NCBI GenBank assembly: GCA_009746045.1
Contig: RPFO01000041.1
Span: forward strand, 945,245 to 1,009,244
Length of the DNA stretch: 64,000 nucleotides
Direction: 5' to 3'
Source of the DNA: Mesostigma viride
Taxonomy: Eukaryota > Streptophyta > Mesostigmatophyceae > Mesostigmatales > Mesostigmataceae
The notes beneath the pieces are model-generated. The model ran no database searches, was not told where the DNA came from, and saw only the letters and a program-made list of their open reading frames with translations. Made by a program: the position numbers and the translations under genes. This document shows, one piece after another, positions 42,490 through 52,305 of the stretch; the stretch's first letter is position 1, and each line of letters opens with the position of its first letter.

Positions 42490-43984
42490 CACCTCCCCCC
42501 CCCAACAAAAGAGGCGGCTACTCCTGTAGCCGGGACTTAATAAATGACTGTATACATGGTCACTGTTCCCTTCCAAGGCACGCATCGATCGTGCCAATTG
42601 TCACCGTCCGTTGGCGATGGTTTACGGCGCCGGGCGGTAAGGGCTCGGGCGGTGACCCCCACGAGCGGGGCCCCCACGGCCATGCCCGCGCAGAGGTGCA
42701 GCCGGGCGTTGACGCCGGTGGACACGCTCAGCCGGCACGGCCTCAGCCGGCTCGGGAAGAGGCAGGCAATTGGCCTGGACTAGGGCGTGCTGGAAGGTGA
42801 GTTGCCGCTCGCCGGCGCGTGCATCATGGCGTTTGGCCAGGTTGACATCCAGTTGTACAAGCTAGTGCTTATACTTTTTATGCGCAAACCTTTTAGCTAA
42901 GGTTAACGCATATTCTTACATCCTGCGCAGGATGTAAGAATATGCGTTAACCTTAGCTAAAAGGTTTGCGCATAAAATGTATAAGCACTAGCTTGTACAA
43001 CTCATCCCGCAGCGCCTCCAGTGGGAAAACGCTCAAGAAGGCGGCGAGGAACGTGTGTCGGGTGAGGGACACCGAACCTCCTGTCCAAACGATACCGCAG
43101 TGGTGGGTCCCGACAAAGGATGCCATGGCCTGGTCGAGGACAGACCGGGCGCCCCATGGGTTCGTGAACTGTACGACGGAGAATGTTGTTCATCTCTGGC
43201 GGGAGCACGTGCCGATAAAACTCCACTGGCTGATCCGCGTGAAACCGCGGATGTGCAGCACCTGCATGGGCGCCGCCCGGGGTGTCCCCTGCGAGATCGT
43301 ACATGATCCCGTCGATCACGTGGGTTGGGGCCACAATGCGGCGGCGCTCCGCAACCGGCACCGCTAGCGGCACGTCGACGTCAAGCTCCAGTAAGGGCAT
43401 GCCCTCCGGTTGCGCCAACTGAACGCCTAGTAAGGTGGGACGCACCCTCACGCGGGCCCACACGAAACCCTGGGGGGCAGGCCCAGCATCGGCGCACATG
43501 ACACGCACGCGAGCAATGGTGGCAGCCTGCGTATGATGTAGAACCGTGGTTACAGTCGTGAAACGCCGGGGGCGCAGGACAGGGGCGGGCGGCATCGACC
43601 GAGGCACTGTGGTCGCGGCAGCGGGAGTAACCGATGCCGGGGCTTGGTGGGCTCCGAGGAGATGTTGCAGTATTTGCCAACGTGAATACCTCTCCAACGG
43701 GCTGCATTGGAGGGTAAACTCCTGTCGCCGGCACCACATGGCTGTACGGGGCCGAAGTCCTCCCCCCCCTTGCGGCTGCGCACGTGCCCTCACGTGCAGG
43801 GGTGCTGCCGGCGAGGCGCACGGAATGGTCAACAGTGTCAACCTCCGCGGTTGTGGCGCCACAGAAGAGGAAGGGGCTCATCGGGTCGCTCAAGCGGTCG
43901 CCAAAGGGGGCGACGGGACCATGGGAGGGGATCAACGTCGTGGCCAAAACGTCAAGATCCTCATAAAACCAATAGTCGGGGCGA
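42490..43984 (-). other. Internal region of gypsy F downstream of RNase H
   Basis: Long minus-strand frames (43381 on; 43002-43862) continue from the RNase H region but show no integrase motifs (no HHCC, no D-D-E). Segments such as RRPDYWFYEDLDVLATTLIP and VEFYRHVLPPEMNNILRRTV are unassigned. Either the integrase is deleted or the sequence is too decayed. The palindrome at 42851-43002 is inserted here. Confidence 0.4.
42851..43002. repeat. Near-perfect 152-bp palindrome without a loop
   Basis: AGTTGTACAAGCTAGTGC... on the left is mirrored by ...GCACTAGCTTGTACAACT on the right. The dyad axis lies between 42926 and 42927 in ATCCTGC|GCAGGAT. Arms are 76 bp with one or two mismatches (ATACTTTTTATG against ATACATTTTATG). 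No spacer. Confidence 0.97.
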
Positions 43985-44447
43985 CGCGACTGCAGGGCGT
44001 CAGGGACCGTGTTGTCAAGGCCCTTGACATATTCGATCTTGAACGGACCGAACTGTGCCAAATATTCAAGCCAACGGGCTTGGCGTGGCGTAAGCGTGGG
44101 CTGCGTCAACAAGTGCGTGAGGGGCCGATGGTCGGTCTGGATGATCAAGCGGTACGGGTCCGCAGGGTCGGGTTCGGCCATGGCCACGTTGAACTGAGCA
44201 CCCAGAAGATGGCCGTGGTGTACTGTTGCCATACTTGGCGGCACCAACAACTCTTGCTGATGGACCGGGTAATTTCTTTCGGCCGGGATCATCGTCCGGG
44301 AGATATTGTGATCAGGCACTGCGCAAAGGTGAAAACCATTTGCGTTCAGTGCCGGGCCGCGGAAAACGCGGAAGAACGCGATCTGCAAATGAATCCGACC
44401 GGAATCGAACTGGGGACCTCTCGCACCAACTTTCGCTGACTATAGGA
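43985..44447 (-). pseudogene. Gypsy F RNase H, C-terminal part
   Basis: Minus strand: MIPAERNYPVHQQELL, YRLIIQTDHRPLTHLLTQP, TLTPRQARWLEYLAQFGPF and KIEYVKGLDNTVPDALQSR. These are the standard RNase H blocks of Ty3/gypsy elements. Between SRK (59509-59790 side) and IPAERNYP there is an extra non-matching stretch (about 44300-44530), so the gene was already broken before or beside the hAT insertion. Confidence 0.85.
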
Positions 44448-44932
44448 CGGACGTCTCCGGTTACCATGGCATCGCCAACTTACACCTACAGTCATCCGCA
44501 AAAGTTCTCTTGTCCGGGGAGTGATGCAGCCCGGGTTGGTCAGTACGCCGTACGGAGCCGCAAAAATACGGGAAAACGTACACTGAAGGCCTCCGCCGTA
44601 TGTACGCGTACTTTACTTCAGAATACGCGGTTTGGACTTAGAATTTTTCGGGGGTACCAGCGGGCAGCGGGCACTGGCGCGGTGCCCAGGTTCTGGGCGC
44701 GGCGCGTTCACTGCACATTTGAGATTTTTACTACTAGAAGTAGATGCGTACAGTTCTTTCCATAAAGCGCAAGCCTTGCAAAATCTTTGGCCGGTAGGAG
44801 ACAGCTAGGACTAGGTACATAGCGCATAATGCCAGCAAATGCCAGCTGTGCTACTGACGGTGTAATGCAATATAGCGAGGACGAGGCCAGTGCGACTGTG
44901 CGATAGTGTGCAGCCATTTTCGATTTGCAGCC

Positions 44933-46646
44933 ATGCCGAAGAAAGGGCCTGAATGGGATTTCGTTGTCGAGAAGAAAGAAGCAGTCACGGATGCTGTTAG
45001 TAACACAACGCAGTATGTGTCAAGGATGTTCTGCTCATTTTGCAACAAGAACTTCTCCTACAAGGCGGGGCCAATCAGCGTATTCCGAGTCCGTGCACAC
45101 TTTGCCGGAATCGCAGGGGAAGGGATGTTACCCTGCGACAAAATTCCACCGAATATCCGGAGCAGGTTTCTCAGGATTGCTAACAACAAGTTGCAGAAGT
45201 CAGACGCCAAGAAGCAGCACAATTTGAACAGGGCAATGGCGGAGATGGGAGGGGCTGCGCCGGCTGACTTGTCGTCGGTTCCCAGCAAAGGCCAGCTGAG
45301 CATCACCAAATGGCTGGTTCCCGTCGACGAACAAGGTATCCAGCTGCTGGCTGCCGAATTTTTTATTGAGAACGGCATTGCCTTCAATGCGGCTGAGAGC
45401 GCCTCTTTCAAGCAGATGGTGGCCGGCATGATCCAATACAAAGGAGGGCACGTCACCCCTCCTTCTCGGAAGTTGTTGGGTGGCGAGCTTCTCGTGAAGA
45501 AGAAGGAGAGCGTGCAGGTGGCTGTCGATGATCTCAGGGCCAAGAACAACCGTTACAGCTGGACCCTCGTTTCTGATTCCGCCACGAATGTAAACAAGAA
45601 GCCCATCGTCAACTTTCTCAGCGTCACCAACGGCATCGCCATCTTTGAGGACGCGCTGGACGCCTCTGGCCAGTACAAGAACTCCGCCTATCTGGGCAAG
45701 GCCTGCAAGGTGGTCATGAGGAGGCACGGGCCTGAGAACTACATCCAGCTCTTGATGGATGGAGCAAGTGCGTGCCAGAATGCATGCGAGGAGGTGGCGG
45801 CCTCGAAGGGCTTCGAGCACATCACGCCCGCGTGGTGCTCTGCTCACGTCATCAACCTGGCGTTCGAGGACGTGGGCGACCTGCCATGGGTGAAGGAGCA
45901 ACTGGCAGCGTGTCGCCAGATCTCCAAGTTCATCCGCGCCCACGATGCGACGCTCTCCCTCTGGCGCAGCTACGACAGGGGCGCGCTCAACCTGCCGCCC
46001 GAGACGCGGTTCGCCAAGAACTTCCTGTGCGCGAAGAAGTGCTACAACGAGCGGGACACGCTGGCCACGATGGTCGCCTTCAAGCATTGGAGGAAGGCGA
46101 CCGCCAACAAGGACTGGACGGCAGAGGCCAGGGAGGTGCGCTCGCTGATCCTGGACGAGGGGCTGTGGCAGGAGCTCGGCAATGTGCTGCAGGTCTTGCA
46201 GCTGATGTACAATGTCCTGCGCGAGGTCGATGGGCGGCGGGCCAGCATGGGCACGATCTACGCGTCCATGCTGGACGTGGAGAAGGCCTTGGAGGCGTCC
46301 AACCCGCAGAGGGAGGAGGTTCTCATCGCCGACAAGAAGCGCAGGGGCGACGTGCTGGACATCTGGCGCAGCCGGTGGGAATGCATGAACAACGACCTGC
46401 ACATGGCGGGCTTCGCCTTGAACCCCCAGCACGTCGTTCGGATCGTCCAGGACGACAAGGGCAGGCAGGTGGAGGTGGGCCGGCCGGGCATTGAGGACAA
46501 TGAGGAGGTGATGGTGGCTTTGGCGCGCATCTGCGAGAAGCTCCTGGGCAGCGAGAAGGGTGCAGAGGCTGTGAGCCAGTGGCACAGGTTCCGGAGGCTG
46601 GAGGGTGCCTTTGGCTCCAAGATGTCCATGACCTGGATCGAGAAGG
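44933..46646 (+). pseudogene. hAT transposase, N-terminal 571 codons (cut by copia B)
   Basis: Start MPKKGPEWDFVVEKKEA. BED-type zinc finger: CSFCNKNFSYKAG followed by VFRVRAHFAGIAGEG. Catalytic core: LVSDSATNVNKKPIVNFLSV (first Asp region), QLLMDGASACQNACE (second Asp region), and WCSAHVINLAFEDVG, the C..H motif of hAT cores. The insertion domain follows (FKHWRKATANKDWTAEAREV). The frame runs uninterrupted into ATC GAG AAG G at 46646. With the 3' part it makes 761 residues, a normal hAT length. Closest general type: DUF659-containing plant and protist hATs. Confidence 0.9.
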
Positions 46647-47292
46647 AGTTAGCATTTTGGGCAACCAATATGCTAAGTGGATGCAGTTTGGAAAGACCTT
46701 TCCAACGCCGTGCTGACCGCCTGAAACAGACAAGGGACGAGAAAGATATGAGGTCCCGAAGTCCTAGCCGTCCGTGGCCGACTAGGGTACAGTCCTCTGG
46801 TATAGTGGACAGGACACGTGGCAGGCCGTGCCTGCACAGGCTTAGCCTGACTATCACGTGACTGTGGTCCACGTAGACCAGAGGAGCAGCAGCCTGTGGC
46901 TGGTGGAATACAGGACTGGCACAGGTCTGCAAGGATACTAGGCCTTGCAGGCTTGTGACAGGTCCTGTACTTCCTAGGTTGCAGAGTCTAGGCAAATCCA
47001 GTTCGTCCTGGCTCTGCACTGATGCCAGTGGACGTTGAGGATTTGCTTGCCTGCCTGCACGTGCCTCGTCACGCCGATGGGAACGAGGAACAACGCAAAG
47101 GATATAGCTTGGTCATGGGGGATGACCAGCTATCTTGGCAAGCACGAACCGAGGCTCCCACATTGGACGTGGAACCGCTCACCGTGGTCGTGGCTTGGTG
47201 CACGGGTTAAAAGGTTGCTGCCTTGCAACTTTGGCTCATCCCGTTGTGTGCGTGAGAGACCAGGAACTCACAGTTCTGGCTGCTCGCTAACT
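46647..47292 (+). repeat. Copia B 5' LTR (646 bp)
   Basis: Begins AGTTAGCATTTTGGG and ends TGCTCGCTAACT, so the terminal inverted repeat is AGTTAGC/GCTAACT in place of TG...CA. Boundaries are fixed by the second LTR and by the GAAGG TSD. Related throughout to the LTRs of element A in reverse orientation. Confidence 0.92.
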
Positions 47293-47303
47293 CGTACTAT
47301 TGC
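47293..47303 (+). promoter_or_regulatory. Candidate primer binding site CGTACTATTGC
   Basis: Directly follows the 5' LTR here and in element A (minus strand, 34271 downward), and similarity drops just after it. It lacks the TGG expected for pairing with a tRNA CCA end, so priming may use an internal tRNA region (as in Drosophila copia) or another primer. Inference from position and conservation. Confidence 0.5.
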
Positions 47304-47323
47304 ATTTCTGTTGGCAAGGTTTC

Positions 47324-48472
47324 ATGTCGGCCGAGGCTCGGGTTGAGACACCTGAGTCATCTCCCAGGCGCGAAGCAGCTCCAGAGTTGCCGGCGCGCGA
47401 AAACGCATTCTACCCCTATACCCACCAATCCAACGCTTCTACATTTGTGCAAGCGGCCTACGTTGCGAGGGGCCTTGCGGAAGGCGGTTGGGTCGCTGTG
47501 TTCGGTAACGCAGCAGGGCCGTCGGCGAACGACCCTGTGGTGATGAGGATTCGGGCGACGACGTCGCCAGGGGAAACAGGGCGGGTCTGCACGGAGTGCC
47601 TCGTCGCCATTCGCGACGAAATTGCTTCGTTGATCTACAGTTTAGAAGTTGCGTACCAGGGCGGGCACGTAACCATCCAGGCGCTTGACTTAGCGCGTGA
47701 GACGCTGGGCCAACTGGTGGCCATCTGTTTAGGTGGAACCAGATTGTATAATCACTGGGTGGCGACAAGCTCGCTGGGGGAGGGGACCGACGCGTCACAC
47801 ATCATACGGGACGCGCAGACGCGCGAGGCCGATAGCCCGTGGGATTCGGCCGAGGTGGTGGCTCAAACGTGTGAGCACCTGGTCAACATTCTGATCCAAG
47901 AGGCGCGTGGTCACGCCGATCACTGGGTGATCACTACGCGTCCACCGGGCATTTGGTCGACCTTGGACACTCCGAGGTTGCAGAGCAGGCCAGGGGCGAC
48001 TGGGCCGACGGTGACAGTCATCACCGGTCGGGACGTCTCCGACGAGGAGTTCCACGATCAGTTCGTGGACCGACCAACGGGCATCATAGCCCGGTCGTCA
48101 CAACAGATTGACGAGGGTGACGGCACAAACGAGGGATACTCAGCTCGGCGTAGAGCAGAGTTAAACATACCATTTGAGCCGGAACACGATTTTGGTGAGA
48201 TTGGTCGGGGGTCGCGGAACGACCGACGAGGTGGTGGTAGCCGGTGGGTCAGAAATCTTCAGTGGTATCGCCGAGGCAGTGCGCCTAGACTGCCGGTAGA
48301 GCAGACAGCAGCCGGGAGGCCGGTGAGCCGTGTGCTAGGTCCTTACAACGCGGAGGAGGTCCGCTCAGTTCCACGCGTGGGGACACCGGTGGCACGCACA
48401 GCGCAGGAGCGTGAAGAGGAGGCAGTAGCTGGAGAGCAGCCAGCGGCTTCTTCAGGCAGCACCAGCGCTTGA
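47324..48472 (+). CDS. Copia B ORF1, unknown protein upstream of gag
   Basis: 382 residues from the ATG at 47324 (MSAEARVETPESSPRREAAP), the first ATG after the LTR, to TGA. Conserved with element A: FVQAAYVARGLAEGGWVAV, SPGETGRVCTECLVAIRDE, VAYQGGHVTIQALDLARETL, GGTRLYNHWVATSSLGEG, SSQQIDEGDGTNEGYSARRR and GSRWVRNLQWYRRGSAPRLP. The first 220 residues look helical and globular, the rest basic and low-complexity. No zinc knuckle, protease or known domain. It lies 53 bases before the gag ATG in a different frame. Ty1/copia elements normally open with gag, so this is an added gene of the family; a capsid-like, RNA-binding or accessory role cannot be told apart. Confidence 0.75.
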   Translation: MSAEARVETPESSPRREAAPELPARENAFYPYTHQSNASTFVQAAYVARGLAEGGWVAVFGNAAGPSANDPVVMRIRATTSPGETGRVCTECLVAIRDEIASLIYSLEVAYQGGHVTIQALDLARETLGQLVAICLGGTRLYNHWVATSSLGEGTDASHIIRDAQTREADSPWDSAEVVAQTCEHLVNILIQEARGHADHWVITTRPPGIWSTLDTPRLQSRPGATGPTVTVITGRDVSDEEFHDQFVDRPTGIIARSSQQIDEGDGTNEGYSARRRAELNIPFEPEHDFGEIGRGSRNDRRGGGSRWVRNLQWYRRGSAPRLPVEQTAAGRPVSRVLGPYNAEEVRSVPRVGTPVARTAQEREEEAVAGEQPAASSGSTSA

Positions 48473-48525
48473 GCCTGTTCTTCCTTGTCTATCGCCTGTT
48501 TTGTTTTGCCATCCCACTGTATATA

Positions 48526-49880
48526 ATGCCTCGTGGCAAACCGGGAGACGGCGACAAGGGCGAGATGGAGGCACCGGCTGGGGCGAGCCAGGAGCCTCGG
48601 CAAGACAAGGAGCAGCTGGTGGGGGAGGCGATCCCAGCCAGCGACGGCGATGGGGGAAAGAGACCAGGCAGCAAGAGACGGCACGAAGACTCGGTGGAGG
48701 AGGCGCGCAAGGCGCGGGCGCTAGGGCATCTGATGCAATAACGGTGGCGAATGGGCAACCAGCCGTGGAGAAGCGTAAGAGGGACACCTCCGCTGACGGC
48801 AATGGTAAGAGGCCTCATGTGGATGTGCTCTCCCCTGTGCTTGCTGGCCCAAGTGGCGTTGTTGCTGTGACACCCACTGTGGTGGAGCCGGTGAAAGCGC
48901 TGCCAGGGTCGAGACCTCACATGAGTGCAGTCACTCTTATGAATGGACAAAAGCCTCTTAACCCACCACTAGCACAGGAAGCTCTAGACAAGTGGCTAGA
49001 GGACATGGAGCTGGTTGTGCTCTCCGTGGACCCCACTGTCAACCTAGTGCAAGTGTTTCACTCGTCCACATGCAACAGGGACTCGTCAGAGCGTGTCAGG
49101 GAAAAGGCTAGGACTGGTGTCAAGGATAAGCAAACCTGGGCACAGTTCCTGGATGGGTTGAGGGAGGAGTTCTCTGACAAGGTTCTCAACCTCACCAACT
49201 ACTATAAACATCAGTATGACACCTTTGAGATAGTGGGTCCTGTGGCAGAGGAATGGGCTAGGCTCAACCGTATCAGGGACAAGGGGGCCAAGTATGGCTT
49301 CCTGGTCACAGATAGGGCCTTGGCAGACTATTTCCTGGACCGTATGGGTTTGAGTGTGGATGGGAGGAACAGTGCCCGCATGTTTCTTAACCAGACTGAT
49401 GGCTCCTTGCGTGCTCTGGAGCTTGTAATCCTCAGCATAAGGAAGCCAGATCCTGCCTGCAAAGCTATCCAGTCCCATGGCAGCAATGCCACCTCCGCTG
49501 TGCAGGGCCAAGGTGATGTCCCCGGGTACCCAGCCCGTGATGGGGCAAGGCCCAACAAGCGTAAGCGCTTCAGGCGCCAGAGGCAGGGGGCTCAGGGTGG
49601 CAAGGGTGCAGGTTCCCAAGGAGGGGTTGGGAGCCAGCAAGCTGGTGGTCAGCAGGGTAAGGGTGGCCAAGGGCAAGGCAAGGGCCAAGCTCAAGGCAAC
49701 CAGGGCAAGCAGGGTGGGCAGTCTCAGGGAGGCCAGGGGAAGCCTGGCAAGGGTGGGGCTGGGTCTGGGAAGAAGGGTGGAGCATGCTTTGTGTGTGGCA
49801 AGGAAGGTCACTGGCGTCGTGAGTGTCCTGACAGGAAGGCCAAGCCTGCTGGGGCAGGAGGCCAGTCTGGGCAGCAGTGA
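48526..49880 (+). pseudogene. gag: Copia B gag (one frameshift near residue 70)
   Basis: Start MPRGKPGDGDKGEMEAPAGA at 48526 (frame 1), shifting near 48715-48740 to frame 3 (ASDAITVANGQPAVEKRKRD). Element A reads through the same point in one frame, so the shift is a mutation. The rest is intact: RPHMSAVTLMNGQKPLNPPL, EALDKWLEDMELVVLSVDP, ADYFLDRMGLSVDGRNSAR, a Gly/Gln/Lys-rich linker (49560-49770) and zinc knuckle CFVCGKEGHWRREC. It ends GQSGQQ, TGA at 49878-49880, followed by CTAGC and the open pol frame. Confidence 0.85.
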
Positions 49881-50481
49881 CTAGCTACATCATCCCCTGT
49901 AAATAGTCAATCACCCCTTGGGGAAGGTGTGTTGGATGTACATAAGGATGGGGGTGTGCCCCTTGTGCAGCACCAAGGGTGTAAAGATGTTGTTCTTCCA
50001 CTGGATTGCAATAACAATGCTGCAGCTGAATTCCCTATGCCTCATGCAGGTGGTGGGTCTCCAGCAGGTGCTGGCCTGGAGGGCCAAAGGACCTTGCTGG
50101 AAGGGCCTGGAGCGGTCCAGGGTGCAGGGCCTGGCTTGGGGCGTCAGGATGGCCTGCAGGGAAGCCCTGGAACCTCAGGAGTGGATCATGTGTCCCCACA
50201 CACGGTTCAGACGTCTCGCCAGGTCAGTACTGACAGAGTGCTGAGCTATGCTGAGGCTGGCCATAGATTGCATCATATGTTTGGGCATTCTGGGCAGGCA
50301 GCAATGTTTGCTTGGAAGCTAGGTAGGGAGCCTTTGTGGGAGGCATGCCAGGCTGCTGCTGAGAACTGTGGTTGCCAGGAGAATGCTGTTCACCCACCTC
50401 AGTCCCATGCTAGGGAGCCTGCTAGGGAGCGTGGCGACATCCAGATGGATATCCAGCATATCAGGGGCTTGTATATATTGG
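49881..50481 (+). CDS. pol: Copia B pol, start of integrase (up to the LINE insertion)
   Basis: Same frame as gag after the single TGA; the frame is open from 49881 (LATSSPVNSQSPLGEG). A Gly/Pro-rich linker leads to the integrase zinc-finger region (GHRLHHMFGHSGQAAMFAWK, CQAAAENCGCQENAV) and DIQMDIQHIRGLYIL with the first catalytic Asp. No DSG/DTG protease motif is present in this linker, where a copia protease would normally be. The LINE fragment is inserted at 50482. Confidence 0.85.
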
Positions 50482-50937
50482 GGCAGGTTACACGGCAGGT
50501 TACACGGCGGACCGGGCGGAGCGGGCCAAGCTCCTGGCCTACGGCGACGTCGGGCACCATCGTGTGGTGCCCTTTGTCCTGGAGGAGTTTGGGGCCATGG
50601 GGCCCCTGACCTCCGCCTTCTTCAAGGAGTGTTGCCGGCTCCGGGAGGACCGGCTGGACCTGGAGGGCCAGCGGGCCCCATGGTCGGCGCGGACCTGGAC
50701 GTCATATTGGCGTCAGCGCTTGTCGGTGGCGCTGACTCGGGCCATGGCTGACATCATGCTCCGCCGTACGCGGGCTGATTTTGCGGTGCAGCAGGGCTAT
50801 TAGGTTCCTCCCGTTAGGCGTTTCCATTGGTCTTATCGTAGTATAGAGCTTTGACATGGCTCTGTATATAGGTTTATAGCTGGGCGTTTGCTTTGGTTTG
50901 AGTGATTTCACTCTGCTGTAAGTAATTATATTTTTAA
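50482..50937 (+). mobile_element. 5'-truncated LINE fragment 1 (456 bp, 12-bp TSD)
   Basis: TSD TGTATATATTGG at 50470-50481 and 50938-50949. It encodes the LINE ORF2 C-terminus (YGDVGHHRVVPFVLEEFGAM, WSARTWTSYWRQRLSVALTR, LRRTRADFAVQQGY, TAG near 50800), then the 3' UTR ending GTAAGTAATTATATTTTTAA. Same family as 54211-56463. Removing the insert and one TSD (468 bp) restores the integrase frame. Confidence 0.93.
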
Positions 50938-50949
50938 TGTATATATTGG

Positions 50950-52298
50950 TGGGGGTGGACGGGTTCAGCAGATACAGGCTGATAGACGTTCTGCCTGGTA
51001 TGCAGGAGCACCACTTGTTGTTGGGTATGAAGGCCCTGATCCCAGGCTTTGGGGTGTGCAAGAGTGTGCAGGCAGACTTGCAGTTTGACTGTTTGCTCAA
51101 GCATCAGGACCAGCTGCCTTGTAAGCTGGTAGTAGTCCCCAGGGAGAGTCATGGGCAGCAAGGGGCTGTAGAGAGATCCATACGTGAAGTGAAGACAGTG
51201 GTGCTAGCAGCAGAGTCAGTGCCACTTGTGGCATCTGCCTTAAAGAGGGCAGCCTGGTGTAAGGGGATAGAAGAGCAGCTGAACCACAGGGTTAACTATT
51301 ACTTTGATGGTGTGGCTGTCTCTCCCCTGGCCCTGCAGTATAGCTTGCTGCCTGAGAACGTGGTGCAGGCCAGTCTTAGGAAGGCAGATAGGTTATTTGC
51401 CCAGCTGAGACGTAAGGACAAGAACTGGAATGTGCTGAGGCCTCAGGTGGGGCTGAAGGTCAGGATGTGGAAGGAACCATCTATTCCAGGCAAGCGGGGG
51501 AAGTGGCAGGATGGGGTTGTCACTCGTGTGGAAGAAGCTAACAGATCTTGCCTGGTGGCTTTGGAAAAGGATCCAAGGCACGTGTACAGGTTGTCCTGGG
51601 CTCATGTCAAGGAAAGAAGGCCACATGCAATCTGGCCTGCAGACGGGCCAGGCCCTCCCAGCTGGGTTGAGGAGCCAGGCCAGAGCCAGGCAGCAGCAGC
51701 TAACAATCCTCTGGTGGTGGATGATGGTCTGTCCCTACTGGAAGATGACGAGCAGGAGGCCGCTGAAGCAACTGTCACAAGGCCAGAGGGGACGGGGCAG
51801 CCACCTAAGGCCCGGGGGCCTCTCATGGCGGACGTAATCCGAGCACTCATGCGCAGCAAACATGATCCCAAGGTATCCAAGCTCACGGGGTGGGGGTCGT
51901 GCTGGGCAGCTACAATGGAGGTAGATACCAACTCACAGGTGTCTGTCATCAGGGAAGAGGATGCTGTAGGCTTACAGATGTCCCATCCCAGTTGCCTTGC
52001 TGTGTCTGATTTCTCAGGAAAGGTGTCCATGAAGATCCTAGGGGAAGTGAGTGTGCCTATCTTAGGGGTGCCCACCACGTTCTGTGTGGTAGAGGGCTAT
52101 CAGGGGCCTGCCATTCTGGGTCAGAATTTCTTGTGCATGCCAGGGGTTACTTTGACCTCTGATGAGTTGGCACTAGAAGGCAGGGGCAGCCTCCCCCTTG
52201 AAAGATATCACTATTCCCAGGGTCTTGCAGTGGCGGTAAAGGCTGTTAGGAGTCAGCCAGCTGATCGAGGGTCCTCAAGGTCAGGAGCCCATAGCTGA
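50950..52298 (+). pseudogene. pol: Copia B pol: integrase core, then retropepsin-like domain (frameshift at end)
   Basis: Integrase: VGVDGFSRYRLIDVLPGM, KSVQADLQFDC (second Asp), HGQQGAVERSIREVKTV (Glu), then a C-terminal segment with KVRMWKEPSIPGKRGKWQDG. Next, after a linker, TMEVDTNSQVSVIREEDAVG carries DTN at the retropepsin active-site position (51924-51932), followed by MKILGEVSVPILGVPTTFCV and GPAILGQNFLCMPGV with the ILG motif. Protease is thus after integrase. A frameshift near 52268 moves the next part into another frame; element A is continuous there. Confidence 0.85.
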
Positions 52299-52305
52299 GG
52301 ACCTG

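Noticed and set aside
44385-44460. Possible tRNA gene on the minus strand (box-B-like AGTTCGATTCCGG)
   Set aside because: Acceptor, D and T stems do not pair well and the length is short (about 65 nt). At most a decayed tRNA-derived fragment inside the broken gypsy RNase H.
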